Part shown: piece by piece, positions 32,419 to 41,451 of the stretch
How the letters are laid out: each line of letters begins with the position of its first letter
Numbering within the stretch: the stretch's first letter is position 1
Assembly: GCF_031843945.1 (NCBI RefSeq)
Contig: NZ_JAVTJJ010000003.1
Coordinates: 62,001 to 126,000 of the forward strand
DNA length: 64,000 nucleotides
Source of the DNA: Paracidovorax sp031843945
GTDB taxonomy: Bacteria > Pseudomonadota > Gammaproteobacteria > Burkholderiales > Burkholderiaceae_C
Direction of reading: 5' to 3'
Position numbers and translations under genes: made by a program
The notes under the pieces: generated by a model
Database searches by the model: none
Seen by the model: only the letters and a program-made list of their open reading frames with translations
Told to the model about the DNA's origin: nothing

Positions 32419-33321
32419 ATGAAAGCACCTCCCCGACTCCAGTCCCTCATCGAAGAAGGCCTGATCGACACGGTCGTCCGGCAGCTGATGAGCGGCAAGG
32501 AGGCCATGGTCTACGTGGTGCGCTGCGGCGACGAAACCCGCTGCGCCAAGATCTACAAAGAGGCCAACAACCGCAGCTTCCGCCAGGCGGTCGACTACAC
32601 CGAGAACCGCAAGGTCAAGAATTCCCGCTCGGCCCGCGCGATGGCCAAGGGCAGCAAGTTCGGCCGACAAGAGCAGGAGGCCGCATGGCAGAGCGCCGAG
32701 GTCGATGCGCTGTACCGCCTGGCCGCCGCCGGCGTGCGGGTGCCGCAGCCGTTCAACTTCCATGACGGCGTGCTGCTGATGGAGCTGGTGACCGACGCGA
32801 ATGGCGATGCCGCCCCGCGCCTGAACGACGTGAGCTTCACGCCGGAACAGGCCCGCACCCACCACGCCACCCTGATCGCCGAGGTGGTGCGCATGCTGTG
32901 CGCCGGCGTGGTGCACGGCGATCTGTCGGAATTCAACATCCTGCTGGCGCACGTGCCTGGCGTGGGCGGTGCGGATGACACGAGCGATGACAACGGCCCA
33001 GCAGGCGCAGAAGGCCCGGTCATCATCGACCTGCCGCAGGCGGTGGACGCTGCCGGCAACAACCACGCCCAGCGCATGCTGCTGCGCGACGTGGCCAATC
33101 TGCGCGACTTCTTCGGCCAGTTCGCACCCGACTTGCGTGCCACGCAATACGGCCCCGAAATCTGGAGCCTGTACCAGAGCGGCCTGCTGAGCAACGAAAC
33201 GCCGCTGACGGGCCGCTACGCGCCCGACCGCATCGACGTGGACATGCAGGCCGTGCTGCGCGAGATCGACGATGCACGCGACGAAGACGCAGCGCGCAGG
33301 CTGCGGATGGCCGGCGGCTGA
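32419..33321 (+). CDS. RIO-family serine kinase
   Basis: A 300-residue atypical protein kinase of the RIO family. The nucleotide-binding region includes SGKEAMVYVVRCGDETRCAK (with the ATP lysine) and ALYRLAAAGVRVPQPFNFHD. The catalytic loop is GVVHGDLSEFNILL (Asp about 169), and the metal-binding Asp is in VIIDLPQAVD (about 204). Before that Asp is a non-conserved insertion rich in Gly and Asp. Bacterial RIO kinases are linked to ribosome-associated functions, but targets are unclear. It starts 57 bases after the DTW gene in the same direction. Confidence 0.9.
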   Translation: MKAPPRLQSLIEEGLIDTVVRQLMSGKEAMVYVVRCGDETRCAKIYKEANNRSFRQAVDYTENRKVKNSRSARAMAKGSKFGRQEQEAAWQSAEVDALYRLAAAGVRVPQPFNFHDGVLLMELVTDANGDAAPRLNDVSFTPEQARTHHATLIAEVVRMLCAGVVHGDLSEFNILLAHVPGVGGADDTSDDNGPAGAEGPVIIDLPQAVDAAGNNHAQRMLLRDVANLRDFFGQFAPDLRATQYGPEIWSLYQSGLLSNETPLTGRYAPDRIDVDMQAVLREIDDARDEDAARRLRMAGG

Positions 33322-33389
33322 GCTGCGAGGCCGGTCGCCGGATCGCCTCCGGCCCTGCCGGTGCTGCTGCAGCTGCTGCTGACGTGAGG

Positions 33390-34136
33390 TCAGCCAGGAT
33401 CGACGGGGGGTTCCAGTGCGGCGACAGGGTGGCCGGCAAACGCGCGGCTCAGGTAGCGCGACCCTTTGAGCCCAAAGCGCCAGGGCACGTCCACAGCCTT
33501 GGAAATGCCGATGCGCGGGCCGGCTAGCACGTCGATGCGGTGGCCCTGCGCCGCTGCTGCTGCGGCGGCACCTTCGGGCTCCAGCAAGGCGAAGGCAGGC
33601 AGGTGCAACGGCTGGCCGTTGAAGCGGGCATCGATGCCCAGCGCCTGGGCCAGCCGCCCCGGGCCGGCGCACAGCACGCGCACGTCCTGCAGCCCGCGGC
33701 GCGCCTGCATGGTGTCGATGCCATGGGTGGGCTCCAGCGCGCGCAGCAGCACGCCGGCGCCGTGGCCGGCTTCGCGGCACACCGTGTTCAGGCACCAGTG
33801 CAGGCCGTACGAGCGGTACACATAGGCACAGCCAGGCGGGCCGAACATGGCGGCGTTGCGGGCGGTGGGACCGCCAAAGGTGTGCGATGCGGGGTCGGTC
33901 TGGTCGTAGGCCTCGGTCTCCACGATGCGCCCTCCCACGCCGTCTACCAGCAGCGTGACGCCGATGAGGCGGCGGGCGACCTCATGGGCGGGGCCGGCGA
34001 AATCGATGGCAGCGGGCACCAGCAGAGGCGCAGCGGCCGGGCGGCACGCTCCAGGGGCATGCGCAGGCAGCACGTGCAGAACGTGCTTCGTGGGCAGTGG
34101 AGAGACCTCGGGCACAGTGCCTGGGCGGTGGGTCAC
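33390..34136 (-). CDS. DNA-3-methyladenine glycosylase (AAG/MPG type)
   Basis: Removes alkylated purines from DNA. 248 residues. Family motifs are visible: FAGPAHEVARRLIGVTLL, RIVETEAYDQTDPASHTFGG (the catalytic Glu lies in ETEAY), MFGPPGCAYVYRSYGLHWCL (the intercalating Tyr region) and GPRIGISKAVDVPWRF at the end. The start is taken as GTG 34136 because it overlaps the stop of the upstream GFA-like gene (GTGA). The frame is open further upstream only inside that gene. A run of Ala codons (AAAAAAAQG) is a small low-complexity insert. Confidence 0.9.
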   Translation of the reverse strand: MTHRPGTVPEVSPLPTKHVLHVLPAHAPGACRPAAAPLLVPAAIDFAGPAHEVARRLIGVTLLVDGVGGRIVETEAYDQTDPASHTFGGPTARNAAMFGPPGCAYVYRSYGLHWCLNTVCREAGHGAGVLLRALEPTHGIDTMQARRGLQDVRVLCAGPGRLAQALGIDARFNGQPLHLPAFALLEPEGAAAAAAAQGHRIDVLAGPRIGISKAVDVPWRFGLKGSRYLSRAFAGHPVAALEPPVDPG

Positions 34137-34606
34137 GACGCGACCTGGTGCCTGCGATGCCATTCGGCCAGCGATTCCTGGCCGTACTCGTCGAAGGTCT
34201 CGTCCTGGGAGCCCACGTGCGCATCGACCCAGTCGGGCTTGTACTTCAGCATCATGTGCGTGCTGGCCGGCGGGGGTGGCAACGGCGTGTCGACGGCCCC
34301 GGCGTGGGGGTGAACCAGGTCGGGCCAGCGGGGGTCGAACATCCACATCGCGGTGCCGCAGCGTTGGCAGAAGTTGCGCTCGCCGGGGCTGCGCGAGCCG
34401 TCGGGCATGACGGCGCGGTAGACAGCGAGATGCTCGGCACCCTCGATCTGCAGCGTCTTGCGGTCAGCGCCCAGGTTGATGGCGTAGCCGCCGGTTCCAG
34501 CGGTCTTGCGGCAGATGGAGCAATAGCAGCGCATGAACGGCACGGGCTCGTGCGCGGTCACGGAGAAGCGGACGGCGCCGCAGTGGCAGGATCCTTCGAG
34601 GTGCAT
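34133..34606 (-). CDS. GFA family protein (S-(hydroxymethyl)glutathione-handling fold)
   Basis: A 157-residue zinc protein of the GFA/CENP-V family. The ligands are in GSCHCGAVRF, MRCYCSICRK and FCQRCGTAMW. Founding members catalyse formaldehyde-glutathione condensation, but most family proteins are uncharacterised. ATG 34606 begins the conserved MHLEGSCHCG, with GGAGA upstream. Its stop overlaps the GTG of the glycosylase gene, so both are likely expressed together. A link between aldehyde handling and alkylation repair is plausible but inferred. Confidence 0.87.
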   Translation of the reverse strand: MHLEGSCHCGAVRFSVTAHEPVPFMRCYCSICRKTAGTGGYAINLGADRKTLQIEGAEHLAVYRAVMPDGSRSPGERNFCQRCGTAMWMFDPRWPDLVHPHAGAVDTPLPPPPASTHMMLKYKPDWVDAHVGSQDETFDEYGQESLAEWHRRHQVAS

Positions 34607-34892
34607 GGTGAGGTCTCCGGGTAGGCGGTTGGGCGGAAAGCGCAACGGGGGCGAAGCGCATGCCACACCCGCTGCGCAGGCAGCTTTTGACGGGCCATGC
34701 TCCCACGCCGCCGCGGCCGGGAACGTCGGCGTAACGCTCAATCCGTCCGCGCGTACGCAGGTGGCCAATCGAAGGCGTCAGAGATGCCGGCAGACGCCGG
34801 CATTCGCCCGGCGCCTACAGTCCCGGCGCCGCGCCCAGGGCGAGATTCAGCAAGCGCTGCCCGCGCACAACAGTACCCCTCTGCCTGTTTCC

Positions 34893-35531
34893 ATGTCCGC
34901 ACGCCCCCCTTCTTCTTCCTCTTGCGCCGCTGCCGCCACCCCGGCGGTGGACGCCAGCGCGGCCGACTCGCTGACCGCCCTGCTCGACGCGTTGCAGGCG
35001 CTGGCGCAGGACGGCGGCCAGGTTCGCGTGGGCGATATGGTGGACGCGTTCGGCTCGCGCAGCTACGGGCCTTTTCTGGTCGTACCGGCCCTGGTGGAGC
35101 TGTCGCCCATTGGCGCCGTGCCAGGTGTGCCCACCGCGCTGGCCGCGACCATCGTGCTGTTTGCCGTGCAAATGCTGGCCGGCCGCAGGCGGCTGTGGGT
35201 ACCGGGTTTTCTGGAGCGCGCGCGGCTGTCGGCCACGCGGCTCAACAAAGGCGTGGGCTGGCTGCGGCCGCTGGCGCGGCGGCTGGACGGGTGGTTCCAC
35301 CGCCGCCTGCGGCGCCTGACCACAGGCGTCTTCGTGCGGGTGGCGGCCATCGCCTGCATGGCGCTGGCTTGCACCGTGCCGCCGCTGGAGGTGCTGCCGC
35401 TGGCCAGCTCGGCGCCCATGGGCGCGATTGCGCTCTTCGGGCTGGCGTTGCTGGTGCGAGACGGAGCGCTGATGCTGGGCGCCTGCGTGCTGTCGTTGGT
35501 GGCCGGCGGGTTGCTGCTGGCCACCTTCTGA
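34893..35531 (+). CDS. ExoD-family membrane protein
   Basis: A 212-residue protein of the ExoD family, first named for exopolysaccharide synthesis in Sinorhizobium. Residues about 28-95 contain the family block VGDMVDAFGSRSYGPFLVVP and LVELSPIGAVPGVPT. Several hydrophobic helices follow, including TIVLFAVQMLAGR and LALLVRDGALMLGACVLSLV. It is an inner-membrane protein; mechanism is unknown. The Ser/Ala-rich N-terminus is probably disordered. It is diverged from the GFA gene by a 286-base gap in which I see no gene. Confidence 0.85.
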   Translation: MSARPPSSSSCAAAATPAVDASAADSLTALLDALQALAQDGGQVRVGDMVDAFGSRSYGPFLVVPALVELSPIGAVPGVPTALAATIVLFAVQMLAGRRRLWVPGFLERARLSATRLNKGVGWLRPLARRLDGWFHRRLRRLTTGVFVRVAAIACMALACTVPPLEVLPLASSAPMGAIALFGLALLVRDGALMLGACVLSLVAGGLLLATF

Positions 35532-35648
35532 CCAGCGGGCGCGGCAGCAAGCGCGGGGCGATGCCCTCTTGCAGCAGCTTACAAACCGTGCGGCGGCCGG
35601 GGTTACGATGGCCAGCCCCGTGTTTCCACGCGCCTGTGCGCCTGCCCC

Positions 35649-36212
35649 ATGCAACGCCGCTCCCTGCTTTTCACCGTGCCCGCCGCCTTGTTTGCCACGC
35701 TGGCGGGCGGTGGTGCGGCGGCGGCCGGGCCGCGCTATACGGTCACGCGCGAGCAGATCGAAGAGGTGCTGGCCGAGCGGTTTCCGCGCCGCTTTCCGGT
35801 AGGCGGCCTGGTCGAGCTGGACGTGAAGTCGCCCCGCATCACGCTGCGGCCCGAACGCAACCGGCTGAACGCCGACATGGCCGTCCAGGCGGGCGGCCCG
35901 TTGCTGCGCCGCGCCTACCCGGGCCGGCTGGACGTGGAGTTCGGCCTGCGCTATGAGGCGTCGGACCGCACGGTGCGCGCGCACGACCTGCAGGTCAACA
36001 CGCTCGACTTTCCCGATCTGCGGCCCGATGCAGCGGCGCTGCTGCAGCAATACGCGCCGCAGCTGGCGCGCGATTCCTTGCGCGAAGTGGTGCTGCACAC
36101 GCTGCGGCCGCAAGACCTGGCGCTGCCTGACGGGCTCGGGCTGCAGCCGGGCGCCATCACGGTGACCGAGCGCGGACTGGCCGTGGAGATGGTGCCCAAG
36201 CCGCTGTCCTGA
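35649..36212 (+). CDS. DUF1439 (YceB-like) exported protein
   Basis: A 187-residue protein with a signal peptide (MQRRSLLFTVPAALFATLAG; RRSLLF is Tat-like but a Sec signal is also possible). No lipobox is visible, unlike E. coli YceB. The mature part fits DUF1439: YTVTREQIEEVLAERFPRRF, then VELDVKSPRITLRPERNRL, a lipid-binding-like beta fold. Function is unknown. It follows the ExoD gene by 117 bases and may share its transcript. Confidence 0.8.
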   Translation: MQRRSLLFTVPAALFATLAGGGAAAAGPRYTVTREQIEEVLAERFPRRFPVGGLVELDVKSPRITLRPERNRLNADMAVQAGGPLLRRAYPGRLDVEFGLRYEASDRTVRAHDLQVNTLDFPDLRPDAAALLQQYAPQLARDSLREVVLHTLRPQDLALPDGLGLQPGAITVTERGLAVEMVPKPLS

Positions 36213-36449
36213 CGACGACGGTGCGGCCGGTGGGCTGCCGGTCTGCACGCGGGGCGCTTGGCGAGGTGCTTCCCACGCGTCTCACCTCACCGCAGCAAGC
36301 CAGCCAGCCAGTTCCGCACATGCACCATCCCGGCCGGCCCACACTGCGGACGCTCCAGCGCGCAGCCCAAGGCGACACGCTCCACGCAAAGAAAACCCTT
36401 CCGCGACACGTGCGGGCGACGCAGGCCCAGGGGCCCGCGCCGGCAAAAC

Positions 36450-36512
36450 GCTATGAAAAGATGAGCTGCTCGCGCTTATGCGTAGGGCGCTAGAGCCCTA
36501 AAACGCTTGAAG
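36450..36512 (+). repeat. Palindromic repeat copy 5
   Basis: A diverged copy (GCTATGAAAAGATGAGCTGC, CGCGCTTATGCGTAGGGCGC, TAGAGCCCTAAAACGCTTGA) in the 372-base gap between the DUF1439 gene and the SDR gene. Apart from this copy and a GCCAGCCAGCCAG stretch near 36302 I see nothing recognisable in that gap. Confidence 0.7.
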
Positions 36513-36584
36513 AAGTGGAATGTCCACAGCCACGCGCGCCATCGTCCTGCACCCGCGCCACGTCGGTTGCGCCACGCTGCAGCG

Positions 36585-37430
36585 ATGACCGCATCTGCCA
36601 ACAAAATCGTCCCACCCTCCGCTGCCGCTGCGCAGGCTGACGCCGCTTCCCCCTCCCACACGCGGCGTCTGGCCGGCCAGGCGGCGCTGGTCACCGGTGG
36701 CGCACAGGGCATTGGCCTGGCCGTGGCCGAGCGCCTGGCCAAGGAGGGCGCTCACATCGCCCTGCACGTGCGCAAGGAAGACGACCGCTCCGCCGACGCG
36801 CAACGCCGCATCGCCGCGCTGGGCGCGCGCTGCGAGGTGTTCGCCGGCGACCTGCGCGACGTGCCCCGCATGCAGGCCGTGGTGGCCGAGGCGAATGCCG
36901 CCTTCGGCCGCCTGGACGTGCTGGTGAACAACGCGGGGCTGGAACTGCGCGCAGACTTTCTGGACACGACCGAAGACGATTACGACACGGTGCTGGACGT
37001 GAACCTGAAGGGCGCGTTCTTCACGGCCCAGGCGTTCGCGCGCACGCTGCGCGACGCGAAGCGGCCGGGCCGCATCATCCACATGAGCTCGGTCCATGAA
37101 GACCTGCCGTTCCCCCACTTCACCTCGTACTGCGCCAGCAAGGGCGGCATGCGCATGCTCATGCGCAACATGGCGATCGAGCTGGCGCCGCTGGGCATCA
37201 CGGTGAACAACGTGGCTCCGGGCGCGATCCGCACGCCGATCAACGACGATCTGATGAAGCAACCGGACAAGCTGGCCGCGCTGACCGCGCAGATTCCGCT
37301 GGGCCGGATGGGCGAGCCGCCGGACGTCGCGGGCACCGTGGCGTTCCTCGCATCGGCCGATGCGGCCTACATCACTGGCGCCACCCTGGTGGTGGATGGT
37401 GGACTTTTGTGGAACTATGCTGAACAGTAG
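36585..37430 (+). CDS. SDR-family oxidoreductase (glucose 1-dehydrogenase-like)
   Basis: A 281-residue classical short-chain dehydrogenase. The cofactor motif is LVTGGAQGIGLAVAERL (about residues 34-50), followed by VLVNNAG (about 117). The catalytic triad is Ser in HMSSVHEDLPFPHFTS and Tyr-x-x-x-Lys in SYCASKGG. The SSVHEDLPFPHFTSY stretch is typical of Bacillus-type glucose 1-dehydrogenases. ATG 36585 starts just before a disordered Ala-rich leader. Next comes trehalase, which releases glucose, so a role in trehalose-glucose metabolism is possible but inferred from position alone. Confidence 0.87.
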   Translation: MTASANKIVPPSAAAAQADAASPSHTRRLAGQAALVTGGAQGIGLAVAERLAKEGAHIALHVRKEDDRSADAQRRIAALGARCEVFAGDLRDVPRMQAVVAEANAAFGRLDVLVNNAGLELRADFLDTTEDDYDTVLDVNLKGAFFTAQAFARTLRDAKRPGRIIHMSSVHEDLPFPHFTSYCASKGGMRMLMRNMAIELAPLGITVNNVAPGAIRTPINDDLMKQPDKLAALTAQIPLGRMGEPPDVAGTVAFLASADAAYITGATLVVDGGLLWNYAEQ

Positions 37431-37625
37431 GAACCTGTCTAGGGTCTTCCAAGTTTCGCGCAGCGGTTTTTGCGGTAGGGGATGACAGGCACGGTCTACA
37501 GCGCACGGCCCGACCCTGGGCTGCGCACCGCAACGCCGCACCCCGCCTGCAAAGGCCGCTGCATGAAGGGGCTGGAGCGCAATTCTTGCCAGGCCAGCCC
37601 CACGTTCCACGAACCGCACCGTCCT

Positions 37626-39377
37626 ATGAGCGCAACGATCGCACCGCCCTCCCCTCACCCGGCCACCCCGGCACCGGCGTCGCCTGCCTCGCAGCGCATC
37701 TCCGATCGGCACCCGGCCTATCGCATCGACCTGTCGCGGCTGCAGGCGCCCAATGCGCCGCCGTGCGACCACTGCACGCCAGCCGACCGCTACCAAGAGC
37801 TGTTCATCGCGGTGCAGAGCCAGCAGGTGTTCGGCGACAGCAAGACCTTTGTGGACTGCGCGCCGCTGGACGCGCCCGAAGCCATTCTTGCCGCGTACCG
37901 CGCCGAGCATACGCAGCCGGGCTTCGACCTGGGCGCCTTCGTGCTCCGCCACTTCGCGCCGCCCGAGATCACCAACGAAGACTATGTGGGCACGCCCGGC
38001 CTGTCGCTGGCCGAGCACATTGCCGCGCTGTGGCCGGTGCTCACACGCTGCCCCGAACAACACCCCCAGCGCGGCTCGGCGCTGCCCCTGGCGCACCCCT
38101 ACGTGGTGCCGGGCGGGCGCTTTGCCGAGCTGTACTACTGGGATTCGTACTTCTCCATGCTGGGCCTGGCGGCCAGCGGCCGCAATGAACTGCTGCACGG
38201 CATGACGGACAACTTCGCGCGGCTGATCGACGCCTTTGGCTTCGTGCCCAACGGCACCCGCACCTATTACCTGAGCCGCTCGCAACCGCCGCTCTTCGCG
38301 TCGATGGTGGAGCTGAGCGCACTGGCCGGCGGGCCGCCGGCATCGCACTACCTGCCGCAGATGCTGCGCGAACACGCCTTCTGGATGGACGGCCTGCATG
38401 TGCTGCACCCCGGCGATGCGCGGCGGCGCGTGGTGGCGCTGCCCGGCGGCGAGGTGCTCAACCGCTATTGGGACGACCGGGACACGCCACGGGAAGAGTC
38501 CTGGCGCGAAGACGTGGAAACTGCCGCGATGGCCGAGCGCCCTTCGCCCGACGTGTACCGCGACCTGCGCGCGGCCTGCGAGTCGGGGTGGGACTTTTCC
38601 ACCCGCTGGCTGCGCGAGCCGCGCGCTGACGAGCCGGGCTCACTGCAGCTGTCGCAGATCTGCACGACGCAGATTCTGCCGGTGGACCTGAACGCCTACC
38701 TCTACCGCATGGAGGTCTCCATCGCCAAGGCCAGCCTGTCGGCGGGCGACACCGCCACCGCGCGGCACTACCAGGACATGGCCGCGCACCGCCGCGAGGC
38801 AGTGAACCGGCTGATGTGGAACGAGGCCGAGGGCGCGTACTTCGACTACGACTGGCAGGCCGGCACGCTGCGCGGCTGCCTGACCGCCGCCACCGTGGTG
38901 CCCCTGTATGCCGGCATGGCGACCGACGCGCAGGCCGCCGCGGTGGCCCGCACGGTAGAGGCCCGGCTGATGGCGCCGGGCGGGCTGGCCGCAACCGAAT
39001 GCGCCAGCGGCCAGCAGTGGGACCGGCCCAATGGCTGGGCACCGCTGCAATGGATGGCGGTGCGCGGGCTGGAACGCTACGGCCACAAGGCACTGGCGCT
39101 GGAAGTGCGCCGCCGCTGGATCGACACCGTGCGCGCCGTCTACCAAAAGGAAGGCAAGCTGGTGGAAAAATATTCGCTGCGCGCCAACGAGAGCGAAGCC
39201 GCTGCCGGCGGCGACGGCGGCGAATACCCGCTGCAGGACGGCTTTGGCTGGACCAACGGCGTGGTGCAGTGCTGGCTGGACCCGCGCTACGACACTGTGG
39301 CCGCCGCGCAGGCGGTGTACTACGGCCCGGTAGACGACCGACTGGCAGGCGAAGGCGCTGCGTCCGGCGCCTGCTGA
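37626..39377 (+). CDS. treF: Alpha,alpha-trehalase (GH37)
   Basis: Hydrolyses trehalose to two glucoses. 583 residues. Both GH37 signatures are present: PGGRFAELYYWDSYF (about 162-176) and QWDRPNGWAPLQW (about 464-476). The glycine-rich C-terminal element is seen as GGDGGEYPLQDGFGWTNGV. No signal peptide is evident; the N-terminus is Pro/Ala-rich, so the enzyme is probably cytoplasmic (TreF-type), though periplasmic TreA cannot be excluded. ATG 37626 is chosen because upstream codons are not conserved. It lies 195 bases after the SDR gene and may be co-transcribed with it. Confidence 0.92.
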   Translation: MSATIAPPSPHPATPAPASPASQRISDRHPAYRIDLSRLQAPNAPPCDHCTPADRYQELFIAVQSQQVFGDSKTFVDCAPLDAPEAILAAYRAEHTQPGFDLGAFVLRHFAPPEITNEDYVGTPGLSLAEHIAALWPVLTRCPEQHPQRGSALPLAHPYVVPGGRFAELYYWDSYFSMLGLAASGRNELLHGMTDNFARLIDAFGFVPNGTRTYYLSRSQPPLFASMVELSALAGGPPASHYLPQMLREHAFWMDGLHVLHPGDARRRVVALPGGEVLNRYWDDRDTPREESWREDVETAAMAERPSPDVYRDLRAACESGWDFSTRWLREPRADEPGSLQLSQICTTQILPVDLNAYLYRMEVSIAKASLSAGDTATARHYQDMAAHRREAVNRLMWNEAEGAYFDYDWQAGTLRGCLTAATVVPLYAGMATDAQAAAVARTVEARLMAPGGLAATECASGQQWDRPNGWAPLQWMAVRGLERYGHKALALEVRRRWIDTVRAVYQKEGKLVEKYSLRANESEAAAGGDGGEYPLQDGFGWTNGVVQCWLDPRYDTVAAAQAVYYGPVDDRLAGEGAASGAC

Positions 39378-39579
39378 CCCTCCGCGGCACCACGGCCCGG
39401 CGCGCACCGGGGCGCGTCGCCCTGGGCCGGCCTTCGGGCCCACACGCACTTGGCCGGCCGTCGCCGCCACTCCTCGCCGGGTCTGACCCGGCTCGCATGG
39501 CGGTCTTCGGTGCCTTCGGTCACCGATACCGCTTTTTTCTGACAACACCGCAACGCTTCCCGAGAAAGGATTCCGACGC

Positions 39580-40716
39580 ATGGATATCGCCTCTGCCACC
39601 GCCTGGCTGCACACCGAAACCCTGTGGGGCATGTCGGCCGCCAGCTTGCTGATCGCCGCTGCCGCCGCCCTCGCCACCTACCTCTTGCTCACCCTGCTGC
39701 AGGGCTGGGCCGTGGCCCGTGCCCGCCGGGCAGCGGGTGAAGAACGCTCTCATCGTGGCCCCGCGCAACTGCTGATGCAGGTGCTCTCGGGCACCAGCCA
39801 TCTACTGATCGTGCTGGCTGCCGTGCTGGTGGGTGCCGGCATGCTCGAGCTGCCCGGCCGCTGGCCCGCCCGCGTGCAGCAGCTGTGGTTTCTGGCGGTA
39901 GCGCTGCAGGTGGGGCTGTGGGGAACGCGGGCCACGGCGCTGGTGGTGGAGCGCTACCGCGTGCACAACGGTGCCACCAGCCCGGCGCAGATCAGCGCGT
40001 CGGCCACATTGATTTCTTGGGGCCTGCGCACCCTGCTGTGGGCCACCGTGCTGCTGGCCATCCTGTCCAACGTAGGGGTCAACATCACGGCCTTCGTCGC
40101 CAGCCTGGGGGTGGGCGGCATCGCCATCGCGCTGGCCGTGCAGAGCGTGCTGGGCGATCTGTTCGCGTCGGTGGCCATCGCGGTGGACAAGCCCTTCGAG
40201 GTGGGCGACTTCATCGTCGTGGGCGGCGTGGCCGGAACGGTGCAGCAGATCGGCGTGAAGACGACCCGCATCAGCGCATTGAGCGGCGAGCAGGTGGTGA
40301 TGAGCAACACCGACCTGCTCAAGCAGACCATCAACAACTACCGCTACATGCGCGAGCGGCGCATCCTCTTCAACTTCCGCGTGCCCTACGGCACCAGCGC
40401 CGAGACGGCAGAGGCCATTCCGCAGGCGGTGCGCCGCATCATCGAGGCCGAGCCCAACGCCCGCTTCGACCGGGCCCACCTGCAGGCCTTCGGCGACCAC
40501 GGCCTGACCTACGAGGTGGTCTACATCGTGCTGGATGCGGGCTACAACGTGTACATGGACCTGCAGCAGAAGATCAACCTGGCACTGATGCGCGAGCTGC
40601 AATCGCTGGACTTGGCCTTTGCCATCCCCGAGCGGCGCGTGCATGTGGCCGACCTGCCCGCCGGCTGGCAGCCGCCGCCTGCGCCCGGCCCGATGCGCGT
40701 GGGCGCCCAGGCGTGA
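39580..40716 (+). CDS. Mechanosensitive ion channel (MscS family)
   Basis: A 378-residue channel with about four to five membrane helices. The pore-lining helix is ASLGVGGIAIALAVQSVLGD, the Gly/Ala pattern of MscS TM3. It is followed by the beta domain, which starts DKPFEVGDFIVVGGVAGTVQ and continues IGVKTTRISALSGEQVVMSN. The C-terminal cytoplasmic domain is complete. It opens on membrane tension during hypo-osmotic shock and releases solutes such as trehalose; its position after trehalase is suggestive but not evidence of joint regulation. AGAAAGGA upstream of ATG 39580 is a good ribosome-binding site. Confidence 0.9.
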   Translation: MDIASATAWLHTETLWGMSAASLLIAAAAALATYLLLTLLQGWAVARARRAAGEERSHRGPAQLLMQVLSGTSHLLIVLAAVLVGAGMLELPGRWPARVQQLWFLAVALQVGLWGTRATALVVERYRVHNGATSPAQISASATLISWGLRTLLWATVLLAILSNVGVNITAFVASLGVGGIAIALAVQSVLGDLFASVAIAVDKPFEVGDFIVVGGVAGTVQQIGVKTTRISALSGEQVVMSNTDLLKQTINNYRYMRERRILFNFRVPYGTSAETAEAIPQAVRRIIEAEPNARFDRAHLQAFGDHGLTYEVVYIVLDAGYNVYMDLQQKINLALMRELQSLDLAFAIPERRVHVADLPAGWQPPPAPGPMRVGAQA

Positions 40717-40760
40717 CGGCCTGGGTGCGAGGGGCCGAAACTTATGTGGACAAGGCTTTA

Positions 40761-40825
40761 TTGCTACTATTTAAATAGCACATTGCGCCCGTAAAATAAG
40801 CGCCACAGCCCGATTAGGACTTGAA
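40761..40825 (+). repeat. Palindromic repeat copy 6
   Basis: Copy with GCTACTATTTAAATAGC, a weaker inner stem (GCGCCCGTAAAATAAGCGCC) and the tail CACAGCCCGATTAGGACTTG. It lies after the MscS gene and before a small zinc-ribbon-like gene. Confidence 0.8.
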
Positions 40826-40872
40826 GCCCTGTTCTACGCTCCCGCCCGCCCCTCTTTGCCCCGGATACCGCC

Positions 40873-41127
40873 ATGACCCAAGACACCGCACGCCAGAACG
40901 AACTCAAGAAGATGGAGCTGTGCGAGCCTTGCGCCGGCATCCAGCGCAACTGGCGCCGCGCGCCAGGACATGCCGAACTGGTGCAACGCGGCAACCGCAA
41001 GGAAGAGCGCGAGGACGGCCGCGTGGTCACCGTCACGCGCTACCGCTGCGACCGCTGCGGCACGGCGTGGGAATACGAAAACGACAAGGCCGACCAGCGC
41101 GTGGGCTGGTCCGTGGTCGGCCGCTGA
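40873..41127 (+). CDS. Small protein with two CxxC motifs, unknown
   Basis: An 84-residue protein I cannot assign. Two CxxC pairs, CEPC (about 17) and CDRCG (about 59), flank a basic stretch (RNWRRAPGHAELVQRGNRKE), a layout that suggests a zinc ribbon. The end, RYRCDRCGTAWEYENDKADQ, resembles zinc-finger tails. It may bind nucleic acid or another protein. Length, charge and GC-rich codon use match the neighbours, so I take it as real. Confidence 0.65.
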   Translation: MTQDTARQNELKKMELCEPCAGIQRNWRRAPGHAELVQRGNRKEEREDGRVVTVTRYRCDRCGTAWEYENDKADQRVGWSVVGR

Positions 41128-41451
41128 ACCCGGCTGCGCTGGCGCGGCCTAGGCGCCGGTGCGCCTGATCTCCAACAACCTGCACCGGTGCACCGGTGCA
41201 CCGGGAGCCCGCCGCCTCGCGCGCCCATCGCTGCGCTTCGCAGCCGGCCGCACGACCCGCCCGCTCGCCCGTCCCCACCCGTCGGATCAGCAGAAGTCCT
41301 ACGCATCTCGCGCCCTGTGCGCACTACAACGCCGTATGACCCACCGCGCGGAGCCGGCGTGGCGGGCGCCTGCAGCGTTGAGCACCGTGTGCCCCCAGCG
41401 TTGCAGCGCCGCTGCCAGCCGCTCGCATCGCAGGAAAGAAGGACTCTACGC
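41128..41451. other. Intergenic stretch with short GCACCGGT repeats
   Basis: 324 bases without a convincing gene. At 41182-41204 the 8-base unit GCACCGGT is repeated almost three times and is itself centred on the palindrome ACCGGT. The last 20 bases hold the ribosome-binding site (GAAGGA) of the next gene. Nothing else stands out. Confidence 0.6.

Noticed and set aside
39500..39545. Possible terminator after trehalase (CGGTG...CACCG followed by T residues)
   Set aside because: The stem is only 5 bp and the T-run is separated from it.
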